Of a stretch of DNA of 64,000 nt, positions 56,389-64,000 are shown one piece after another. The notes beneath the pieces were generated by a model that worked only from the letters and a program-made list of their open reading frames with translations, was not told the DNA's origin and made no database searches. A program made the translations under genes and the position numbers. Positions within the stretch are counted from its first letter, which is position 1, and each line of letters begins with the position of its first letter. Origin of the DNA: Saprospiraceae bacterium (lineage in GTDB: Bacteria; Bacteroidota; Bacteroidia; Chitinophagales; Saprospiraceae); contig JADKCF010000012.1 of assembly GCA_016714765.1 (NCBI GenBank), positions 77,925-141,924 of the forward strand. The letters are read 5' to 3'.

Positions 56389-57994
56389 ATGCACAAAACC
56401 ATGAAAACCAGTGCCCTTTTATCCATTTTAATAATAGGTGCCCTACCCTTTGTCAGTATAGCCCAGCCCACCTTTGCTAAAGATGTGGCTCCCATCATAT
56501 ACAACCACTGCACGAGTTGTCACCGCGCAGGAGAGATAGGTCCTATGGCACTGACCAACTATGAAGAAGTAAGCAACTGGGCTTCTACCATAAAATATGT
56601 CACAGATGCCGGTATCATGCCACCTTGGAAAGCAGATCATGCCTATTCCAGGTTTTTGGACGAAAACTATTTGTCAGACTCACAGGTCAAAACTATATCA
56701 GACTGGGTCAATGCAGGTGCCCCTGCTGGCGACCTGAGCGAAACCCCTCCTCTCCCACAGTTTCCTGAAAACTCTCTGTTAGGAACGCCTGATTTAGTAC
56801 TGTCTTTTAAGCAATCGTATGTACATAAAGGAACCGGCAAAGACGAGTACAGATATTTTGTGCTGCCTACAGGCATCACCCAAAATAAAAAACTAAAAGC
56901 GATCGAGCTGAGACCGGGTAACAAAAAAATTGTACACCACGCATTGTTTTTTGCAGATCAGACAGGTAAAGCCAGACAATATGATAACCAGACAGCGGCA
57001 TATGGTTTTTCAGTCGATGACAACCCAGACTTTAATGTGTCCGAAGTACTCAACAGAGCTCAGTTTCCGGGTTATGTGCCAGGACAAAAGCCTCGCAATT
57101 TCCCCGATGGGCTGGCGCAGGATCTACCTGCCAATAGTGATTTAGTGATACAGATGCATTACGCCCCATGGAGTGTGGATGAGTCTGACTCCTCTACAGT
57201 AAATCTGTTTTTTTCCAAACCCAATGAAGTCATAGACCGAACTGTCAAGGACTATATAATGCTTCCATTTAATCTCGTAACTGAGCAACAGCTTTTTTAT
57301 ATTGCTGGACAAGTCAAAAAAATTTCAGGGGTTTACAGTACCTTCAGATGTAGCTTGTTGGATTTTCCCTCACATGCATTATCTGGGAAAAAACTGGGAA
57401 GTCTATATAGAAAACCCGGATGGAAGCAAAACCAATCTCATCAAGATCAATGATTGGGATTTCAACTGGCAGGGAGGATATTATTTTGACAAATACAGGA
57501 TTGCAAAAAAAGGAAGTAAAATACATGCTTTCGCCACCTATGACAATACTGTCAATAATCCTGCGAATCCCACTAATCCACCTAAGTTTGTAACCTGGGG
57601 TGAAGGCTCGAAAGATGAAATGTATTACCTTCCTTTGCTGTACGTACCATACAAAAGTGGTGACGAAAATGTGGTTTTTGAGCAGACAAGCAGTGTAGTA
57701 GACTGGACCAGCACCAGTCCTGGTATCAGCGCAAAAGTGTATCCCAATCCCACTACATCCGAGTCTAATCTACCTCTCCACATTGAATTTAGTTTAAAAT
57801 CGGGTTTTCCTATAAGAATCGAAGTATTCGACGGGCAGGGAAAATTGATAAGGACATTGAGGGAAAATGAGTATTACGGTCAGGGCGACCATATCGTACA
57901 TCTGGAACAACAGCATCTCAATGCGGGAAGCTATTCTGTCAGAATTACAAGTGCAAAAGAAAGAATTACATTGCCTTTTGTGGTGATACACTAA
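56389..57994 (+). CDS. Cytochrome c-copper type II monooxygenase with T9SS sorting domain, frame-shifted
   Basis: About 535 residues. The signal peptide is followed by a c-type haem site CTSCH (residues near 42) and a PHM/DBM-like two-copper domain. Likely copper ligands are the pair in KKIVHHALFF, the His in IQMHYAP, the pair in FPHMHYLG, and Met in KDEMYYLPL, matching the CuA and CuB sets of peptidylglycine monooxygenase. The C-terminus (VYPNPTTSE to FVVIH) is a type IX sorting domain. The frame moves at seven A, 57316-57322. Six gives AGQVKKFQGFTVPSDV. Start may be 56389 or 56401. Substrate unknown. Confidence 0.85.
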
Positions 57995-58041
57995 ATCCGG
58001 GCAATACAGTATCTCTGAATAATTGCAATCCCCGGATTTAG
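57991..58041 (+). terminator. Long hairpin overlapping the monooxygenase stop codon
   Basis: CTAAATCCGGG (57991-58001) pairs perfectly over 11 bp with CCCGGATTTAG (58031-58041). The left arm contains the stop codon. A second small hairpin GCATT/AATGC follows directly. Only five T come after, so termination may be inefficient. Confidence 0.6.
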
Positions 58042-58527
58042 CATTTTTGGAGAATGCTGTAGGGCTGTGACCCATCATTAAATTTGCACTCAGTCTTTTT
58101 GGACCGGCAAGTTACCTCTTTAGAGAGCCTTAAGCCCTTTAATTTAATGTATTAGTATTATTCGCGTTTTCCTATAAAATATATTCTGGGGCTGCTTGCA
58201 TCAAAAAAAACATTTTACATATCAGTTTTGTAAGATAATTTATAGTAAATCTAGTACAAACGTTTTTTCTTAGATTTTGTGCTTGGTGACAATAGATGTA
58301 CTTTTGCAACTACTTTCGCTGAGGCTGTTTTTTGGACAAAATGTCTCATATAAGAATCTACTCAAAATAAGAGGTTGACTTTTTCATCATGCCCTATTTA
58401 TTGGAGACAATAAGATTAGGTACACTTGTTCCGCCTAACCCAACTTCAGGAGCTACCAGAAAGTCAATAATTTAAAATTGAAGTCAAAAACTAATCAAAT
58501 TATTATTAAGAAAGAACTAAAAAACCT
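58042..58527. other. Gene-free interval upstream of gapA
   Basis: About 480 bases with no convincing coding frame. It contains a perfect-consensus promoter at 58276-58306 and a 28-codon open frame at 58389-58475 with no recognisable product. The remainder is AT-rich without hairpin terminators. Confidence 0.5.
58276..58306 (+). promoter_or_regulatory. Orphan consensus promoter (TTTG - 19 nt - TACTTTTG)
   Basis: TTTG at 58276-58279 and TACTTTTG at 58299-58306. The start would be near 58313, some 370 bases before gapA. It may drive gapA with a long leader or an untranslated RNA. Confidence 0.55.
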
Positions 58528-58535
58528 TATCTTTG
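58528..58535 (+). promoter_or_regulatory. gapA promoter, -7 element
   Basis: TATCTTTG, perfect match. The leader to ATG 58684 would be about 142 nt, long for this window. No known riboswitch pattern is visible in it. Confidence 0.5.
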
Positions 58536-58683
58536 CAGGACAGAATTAAGTTTTGTGAGTTTCTATTAATTTTGATTGCTTCCATCAGTATGGAAAAATT
58601 ATTTGGGATTTACAAAATAAAGTTTTTACTTTTTTACATAATGTAATTTTCACACTAAGTTAAATAATTAAATCATTATAATC

Positions 58684-59697
58684 ATGGCAAAAATTAAAAT
58701 AGCTATCAATGGTTTCGGCAGGATCGGAAAATTGGTATACAGACAAATTTATAATATGGAAGGTATAGATGTTGTCGCCATCAATGACCTTACAAGTCCT
58801 GCAACATTAGCACATTTATTGAAATATGATACCGCTCAGGGTAGATTTAATGAGGATGTAAAAGCCGGTACAGATAGTATCTTTGTAAACGGTGAAGAAA
58901 TAAAAGTTTATGCTCAAAAAGATCCTTCCCTCATTCCATGGGCTGCACACGATGTAGATGTAGTGCTGGAGTGTACAGGATTCTTTACAGATAAAACAAA
59001 AGCAGAGGCACACCTTACTGCCGGAGCTAAAAAAGTAGTCATCTCAGCCCCCGCCACCGGAGACCTGAAAACGATCGTCTATAATGTCAATCATGATATC
59101 CTGGATGGGTCTGAAACAGTCATCAGCTGTGCCAGTTGTACAACCAACTGCCTGGCACCTATGGCTCAGGTACTGGAAAACAGCTTTGGCATCGTCTCAG
59201 GATTGATGACAACCATACACGCTTATACCAATGACCAAAACACACAAGACTCACCACACGCCAAAGGTGACCTGAGAAGGGCCAGAGCCGCAGCTCAGAA
59301 TATAGTGCCCAACAGCACGGGAGCAGCTAAGGCCATCGGTCTAGTATTACCAAGCCTGAAAGGCAAACTCGATGGTGGTGCTCAAAGAGTACCTACGCTG
59401 ACAGGTTCACTGACAGAACTAGTCACAGTTTTAAACAAAAAAGTGACTTTGGAAGAGGTAAATGCGACCATGAAAGCTGCTGCCAACGAATCTTTCGGTT
59501 ATAATGAAGACGATATCGTGAGCAGTGATATTATTGGGACCACCTTCGGTAGTATATTTGATGCAACACAAACCAAAGTCATCACAAATGGTGACACGCA
59601 GTTGGTTAAAACTGTAAGCTGGTATGATAATGAAATGAGCTATGTTTCACAGCTTGTGAGAACATTGCATCATTTTGCAGGATTGATTCAAAAATAA
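58684..59697 (+). CDS. gapA: Glyceraldehyde-3-phosphate dehydrogenase
   Basis: Phosphorylating GAPDH of glycolysis, 337 residues, intact. NAD fold INGFGRIGKLVYRQI, catalytic Cys in ISCASCTTNCLAPMAQ, catalytic His in TTIHAYTNDQ, and WYDNEMSYVSQLVRT near the end. Type I enzyme. Followed by pgk, the next glycolytic step, with a hairpin between. Confidence 0.98.
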   Translation: MAKIKIAINGFGRIGKLVYRQIYNMEGIDVVAINDLTSPATLAHLLKYDTAQGRFNEDVKAGTDSIFVNGEEIKVYAQKDPSLIPWAAHDVDVVLECTGFFTDKTKAEAHLTAGAKKVVISAPATGDLKTIVYNVNHDILDGSETVISCASCTTNCLAPMAQVLENSFGIVSGLMTTIHAYTNDQNTQDSPHAKGDLRRARAAAQNIVPNSTGAAKAIGLVLPSLKGKLDGGAQRVPTLTGSLTELVTVLNKKVTLEEVNATMKAAANESFGYNEDDIVSSDIIGTTFGSIFDATQTKVITNGDTQLVKTVSWYDNEMSYVSQLVRTLHHFAGLIQK

Positions 59698-59712
59698 TCC
59701 AAATGATACATC

Positions 59713-59744
59713 AAAAGGGTAATCCAAAAGGATTGCCCTTTTTT
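59713..59744 (+). terminator. Terminator or processing hairpin between gapA and pgk
   Basis: AAAAGGGTAATCC (59713-59725) pairs with GGATTGCCCTTTT (59730-59742), followed by T. It could attenuate read-through so that gapA is expressed more than pgk. Confidence 0.75.
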
Positions 59745-59766
59745 GTCACCTTAAAAACAAATTACA

Positions 59767-60963
59767 ATGTTACAATTTCAAAACACCAACTTCAAAGATA
59801 AAAAAGTAATCATGCGTGTGGACTTCAATGTTCCGTTGGATGCTGAATTTAAAGTCACGGATGATACCAGAATAGCCGGCGCTGAAGCTACCATAAAAAA
59901 GATTCTCAATGAAGGAGGCTCTGTCGTGCTGATGAGCCATCTCGGCAGACCCAAAGGCGGTCCTGAAGCCAAATTTTCGCTAAAGCACATCCTTCCTACC
60001 CTGGCGACATATTTTCCGGGTGTTACTATCCACTTTGCCGATGACTGTATTTCTGATGATGCTTTTGCCAAATCTTCTGCGCTGAAAAGTGGCGAATTGC
60101 TATTGCTCGAAAATCTAAGATTTTACCCGGAAGAAGAAAAGGGCAATCCGGAATTTGCTCAGAAACTCAGCAGACATGGAGACACTTATATCAATGATGC
60201 CTTCGGTACAGCACACAGAGAACATGCCTCTACTGCTACCATAGCAAAATATTTTGACACTGACCACAAAGGTTTTGGGTACCTGATGGCCGCTGAAGTA
60301 GAAAACGCAACCAAGCTTCTCCACGATGCAGAAAAACCAGTTACTGCTATCGTAGGTGGAGCTAAAGTTTCTGATAAAATACAGCTGCTGGAAAGACTGA
60401 TAGATAATATGGACAATATCCTCATAGGCGGCGGTATGGCGTACACCTTTCTTTCTGCTTTAGGAGGAAAAATCGGCACCTCACTTTTTGAACCTGACTA
60501 CGTAGACCTGGCATTAAAAATCTTGGATAAAGCCAAATCAAATAATACAACCATTTACCTGCCTTCAGACAATATCGCGGCAGACAAATTTGCACCGGAT
60601 GCTGAGAGTCGGATTGTAGATAGTTACAACATCCCTGATGGGTGGATGGGTCTGGATATAGGGCCAAAAACGATAGAACAATTTTCGTCCATTATAAAGG
60701 CTTCCAAAACCATTCTATGGAATGGACCTATGGGTGTTTTTGAATTTGAAAAGTTTGCAACCGGGACTTTCTCAGTAGCAAAGGCATTGGCAGAGGCAAC
60801 GGATGCAGGGGCATTTTCACTTATCGGTGGTGGAGACAGCGCTTCAGCCATCAATAAGTCCGGACTGGAGGACAGAGTAAGCTTTGTATCTACAGGTGGG
60901 GGCGCTATGCTGGAGTTTTTGGAAGGCAAAGAGTTGCCAGGTATCAAGGCGATCACAGGATAA
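59767..60963 (+). CDS. pgk: Phosphoglycerate kinase
   Basis: Makes ATP from 1,3-bisphosphoglycerate, 398 residues, intact. Family marks are MRVDFNVPLDAEFKVTDDTR, MSHLGRPKGG, LENLRFYPEEE, IVGGAKVSDKIQLL and LIGGGDSASAINKSG. Co-directional with gapA. No promoter is clear in the 69-nt gap, so it probably depends on read-through. Confidence 0.98.
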   Translation: MLQFQNTNFKDKKVIMRVDFNVPLDAEFKVTDDTRIAGAEATIKKILNEGGSVVLMSHLGRPKGGPEAKFSLKHILPTLATYFPGVTIHFADDCISDDAFAKSSALKSGELLLLENLRFYPEEEKGNPEFAQKLSRHGDTYINDAFGTAHREHASTATIAKYFDTDHKGFGYLMAAEVENATKLLHDAEKPVTAIVGGAKVSDKIQLLERLIDNMDNILIGGGMAYTFLSALGGKIGTSLFEPDYVDLALKILDKAKSNNTTIYLPSDNIAADKFAPDAESRIVDSYNIPDGWMGLDIGPKTIEQFSSIIKASKTILWNGPMGVFEFEKFATGTFSVAKALAEATDAGAFSLIGGGDSASAINKSGLEDRVSFVSTGGGAMLEFLEGKELPGIKAITG

Positions 60964-60983
60964 GAAAAAAAATGGGATACTCT

Positions 60984-61019
60984 AAAAAGCTTGCAAAGTC
61001 ATTTGCAGGCTTTTTTTTT
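60984..61019 (+). terminator. Intrinsic terminator after pgk
   Basis: AAAGCTTGCAAA pairs with TTTGCAGGCTTT (one T-G wobble), followed by nine T. Confidence 0.85.
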
Positions 61020-61180
61020 GTCTGAATGGCTCTTGGGATGTATTTAAGCTAAAAAACGCCCTACATACATATTTTTTTCCTGTATATGTTAAAATCTGTT
61101 GTATAATTGCTCCGTAAAGATAAGCTTACACAATACAATATTCTATATATCAAAATTACTCAAAATGGTGTATGTTTTTT

Positions 61181-61205
61181 ATGAAAAAAAAAAAAACAAT
61201 CTTTG
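61181..61205 (+). promoter_or_regulatory. Homopolymer tract before a -7-like element
   Basis: Thirteen A (61184-61196) are followed by AATCTTTG (61198-61205), one base from the -7 consensus, upstream of the lipoprotein ATG at 61288. The tract would lie in the promoter spacer. Confidence 0.3.
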
Positions 61206-61287
61206 CCGTGACAGGAAATTTACTAAAAGGTGCGCAACTTTGAAAGAAATTTCTATGATTGATTACATTTTTAATACTATATTTACA

Positions 61288-63129
61288 ATGAGAAATTTTA
61301 AATTATTTAGTTTCATGCTGATGGCAGGTATGTTTTTATTTTTGGGTGGGTGCCAGAAGGACCAGGTATCCGGAGATGCTGGAGTAAAGACATCAGAGGA
61401 TAAACATGTCATGCCTTATCAGTCAATGAAGTATCTGTCTCTCGATGAGGTTCCAGATATAAAGAGACACATCATCCGAGAAATAACAAAACTGAATGCC
61501 AGAAATGGAAATTGGAATGTTTCAAATATCAATTTTAATCATGCTCAGCATATAAAAATTGATCATCAAAATGAAACCTATGCCGTAGAGATCACACATG
61601 ATATACCCAATAGGGTTTTTAATCTCATTATACAAAAAAAAGATGGTGTCTTGTCCCCTCCTTTTATCATGGGCTATAATATGGACCCTGCATTTTTAGC
61701 AGGTTACAAAACAGGAATGTATAATATGCTGCAGTACAGAGGTAGTATTACACAATACCCCATGTCAGTATTTTTTGCATCCGGAGGCAGAACGCAATTA
61801 GACTGTGAGGAGATAGGCAGCTGTATGCGCGTCTGTAAACTATTTAAACAATAAAGGAGTCGGCAGCAGTACCACTGGTGGCACCGGTCTTGGATTCGGA
61901 GGATTTGGTGATGGCAATCCATTTGGCGATTTTGGCGATTTTGGCGATTTCGGAAATAGTACAGAAGGCAATTCGAGTACTACAAGTAGTGGAGCTGGCC
62001 AGAGTGGTACTAATAATGATACAGGTAATGATGGCGGGGGTACAAGCCCTTGCCCTCCAGGGAGCATCGAGGTCGAAATACCTCTGGGAGATGGTCTTAT
62101 TTTAGTAGTTTGCTTAAGAAAAAGATCCGGGTTATGCCTTTCATTCGGATCCGGCCAAAGAGATGATTCTGTGGATGACTGTATAGAATTGCTCAAAGTA
62201 TTGGGATATGTAGATAGTAAAGGCTCGGTTGCTGAAGATCCCACAGCGGATTGCATACAACAATGCAGAGAAGAGCATCCTGAAGTCGTAAAAGCTATCG
62301 AAGACTTAAAAAACAAACAAATCATCCACCCTTGTACCGGACAAAAATTCAATTTTGATACGGACAAAATAGAAGATGAGCTGTGTTTTACCGGCAATTA
62401 CAATATTAATGCACTGAACAACCTTGTTGAAAAGGAGCTTGATGGGGTGGATTATGTTAATCTCGATGAAATACCCATCCAAAAATCTGATTGCAGTAAA
62501 TCAGATGCAGACAATATCGCAGGCTTCAATAAATTTATGCAAGAGAATGGAGGGTGCTCAAAAGAAGGATTTCAAAATGCATTGAATAGTTTTCTTGGCT
62601 TTGGATCAACTATAAGTCAAAATAATCCACCTTTAACAGCAAATAATAAATTGTGTCCTAACTCCATTATTGTCACCCCCTCCACTTGGGACCCAACTAG
62701 ACAAAATGTGGCCGGAATTTCTGCTCTTCAGATAACATTAAATAATGGTGTAAGTTTATCTTTTCAAAACTTATTTTTTAAGGTGGATCATACCAGGGAT
62801 TGCGGGATAAGTACAGAGCAGTTAATTGCTGATGCTATTAATAATTCCATGCAAATTGCTAATGATAACATAGCCCAAGGAAATCCTATTTACAATAATG
62901 GAATAAATAACAATAACATTCAATTTACAAGGTTAGTTGAAGAACAAATGAAAAAATTGCTAATAAATTAGGTTGTAAACCCAAGTTCGACCCAAACAAT
63001 AATCAAACCACCAACACGCCTGCTTTTTCTGCACAAGCCATCCCCTCCAGCTATGGTAATGCTACAATCGGAAGTGAACACTGTGGTGCAAGATTTGTCC
63101 ACTATTCAACCATGCAAACAGGATGTTGA
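61288..63129 (+). CDS. Large cysteine-rich lipoprotein of unknown function, two frame breaks
   Basis: About 613 residues, not recognised. Signal with lipobox FLGGC near residue 19. An N-terminal domain (about 61400-61840) is joined by a low-complexity Gly/Asp/Phe/Ser/Thr linker (GDFGDFGDFGN, 61880-62040) to a cysteine-rich C-terminal region with CPPGSIEVEIPLGDG, CIQQCREEH, HPCTGQKFNFD and a final EHCGARFVHYSTMQTGC. Breaks lie near 61843-61853 and in six A at about 62950-62955. Repaired, the frame ends at TGA 63127-63129. An exported multi-domain protein; the C-terminal part could be an enzyme or toxin, but nothing shows it. Confidence 0.55.
61922..61948 (+). repeat. Three tandem 9-nt repeats
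   Basis: TTTGGCGAT three times in a row, in frame, encoding Phe-Gly-Asp repeats in the lipoprotein linker. Copy changes would alter linker length without shifting the frame. Confidence 0.8.
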
Positions 63130-63853
63130 TGAGAATAATAATTATGTTTTTTTTATATCATATTTTAAGTATGTGCATGAGTTCATGCACATACATTTTA
63201 AAAAATAAAACACATGAACCTTGTAAGTTTTATCCTGATGAGTTACTGGTTTTGGGGGATGATATGAATGCAACTAATATAAATAGTTTTACATTTAATG
63301 CAACAAGAACTATGATGAATTTGATGGGTCTAACTTTTGCGGATTCTTATAGAGTAAAGTGTAAAATGATCATTATAGTATTTCTTACAAAATATTGAAA
63401 TGTAGAGATACAACTTGGGCAAAAAAGGTAATTCTTGATGAATTAACGAGAAAATATCCTTATGAAATTATTGATACCATAGAAAAACATAAAGTTTACG
63501 ACATGATTTTTCTAGATACCACGATTTTTTACCCCAGGGTATATGATGACCCGATGATGCTTGGGTATACTTATCTACCTGCATATGAACTTACCTACAA
63601 TAGAGAATATACTTCTGTCTTCATGGGAATCATTCATAATGCTCCTGAAAACAATGGAGTTAGGGTTAAGTTAGGACAAGTCAAACCTTTGGAAATGGAC
63701 ACTAATAGATATCACGTTTTGCTTTCAAGAGAATTTACGGATTTCCCAGTACATTTGCCAAGATTCTTTGAATACCTGAGAGATGAGTATTGTGTAGATG
63801 TAAATCTTGTAGAAGATTATACGATTCCCATAAAATTGATTAGGTTGAAATGA
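63129..63853 (+). CDS. Hypothetical lipoprotein downstream of the cysteine-rich lipoprotein, frame-shifted
   Basis: About 242 residues. The start ATG overlaps the previous stop (TGATG), so translation is coupled. The signal ends SMCMSSC. The mature part has no recognised domain; visible segments are KKVILDELTRKYPYEIID and FPVHLPRFFEYLRDEYCVDV. The frame moves at four A, 63363-63366. Five gives YRVKCKNDHYSISYKILK. Tight coupling suggests it works with the preceding lipoprotein. Confidence 0.55.
63169..63194. repeat. Perfect 12-bp inverted repeat inside a signal-peptide coding region
   Basis: GTATGTGCATGA, two bases, TCATGCACATAC. It lies 40 bases after the start codon of the lipoprotein gene and covers its lipobox codons. 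Confidence 0.8.
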
Positions 63854-63957
63854 TAAACCCAAATCTAAAAGCGCAAGTTTCAGTCTGTTATAAGCCTGAT
63901 AAATGCAACTTGTGCTGCTGTGCAGTATGCGGCAAATATCATCTTAGGGAGGTCTAA
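63850..63957 (+). CDS. Possible 35-residue cysteine-rich peptide
   Basis: The ATG overlaps the previous stop codon (ATGA). Six cysteines fall within residues 13-27 (KCNLCCCAVCGKYH), which could bind zinc. It is too short to recognise and may be chance. After it, 63958-64000 shows nothing. Confidence 0.25.
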   Translation: MINPNLKAQVSVCYKPDKCNLCCCAVCGKYHLREV

Positions 63958-64000
63958 GATTCTAACTTTGATCTCATCCTTTGAGCATTTTTAATGCGTT

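Noticed and set aside
61181..61243. 20-codon frame beginning with lysine codons from the A13 tract
   Set aside because: Most of it is homopolymer and a -7-like element overlaps it. No evidence of translation.

Overview
The window looks like Bacteroidota chromosome, most likely a Saprospiria-type genome. Three things point there. The clearest promoters use the Bacteroidetes form TTG/TTTG - about 18-21 nt - TAnnTTTG. One secreted enzyme ends in a type IX secretion sorting domain. Lipoproteins and housekeeping families (PyrR-PyrB, AlkD-like, DUF1573, DUF3299, DUF2853) are of the kind common in that phylum. I see no tRNA, rRNA, CRISPR array, insertion sequence or phage gene.

Reading quality matters. 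About twenty otherwise normal genes are interrupted by single-base indels, nearly all in short runs of one base (lysA, acs, aspC, mrp, a six-hairpin glycosidase with five breaks, and others). Core biosynthetic genes are hit as often as accessory ones, so uncorrected homopolymer errors are the simplest explanation. I give such genes as one CDS over the whole span and state where the frame moves.

Layout. 1-7.1 kb (minus): BASS transporter (cut by the edge), valS, histidine phosphatase, lysA, AlkD-like protein, DUF3299 lipoprotein. 7.4-15.3 kb: [2Fe-2S] ferredoxin, then propionate- and acetate-CoA ligases beside a symporter-histidine kinase and a receiver protein, an arrangement like an acetate switch. 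15.5-23.1 kb: outer-membrane protein, Pif1-like helicase, fatty acid desaturase, secreted glycosidase, zinc ribbon, GH130. 23.1-23.6 kb: a gene-free interval with two small RNA-like units sharing a 19-nt block. 23.6-34.2 kb (minus): PLP decarboxylase, GH13 lipoprotein, TlpA-like protein, pyrB, pyrR, comEA-like, cca, dusB, outer-membrane protein. 34.4-43.8 kb: aspC, small DNA-binding protein, DUF1573, pyrF-nfu-mrp, a RibF-glycosyltransferase fusion, pseudouridine synthase, APC permease. 43.8-51.9 kb: LOG, universal stress protein and CBS genes divergent from a FixL-like kinase, a receiver-Crp/Fnr regulator, a second CBS gene and TrkH/TrkA. 51.9-64 kb: HExxH lipoprotein, oxidase subunit III, MoxR-like ATPase, DUF2853, redoxin plus cytochrome c-copper monooxygenase, gapA, pgk and two unrecognised lipoproteins.

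The most interesting unit is 43.8-49.2 kb. The kinase, read through its indel, keeps the haem-ligand histidine and the IGIGR arginine region of FixL PAS domains. Its partner fuses a receiver directly to a Crp/Fnr output, merging FixJ and FixK roles. Two FNR/FixK-type boxes sit in this cluster, each 29.5 bp upstream of a -7 element of a CBS-protein gene. This suggests a compact oxygen-responsive circuit controlling CBS, universal stress and LOG proteins.
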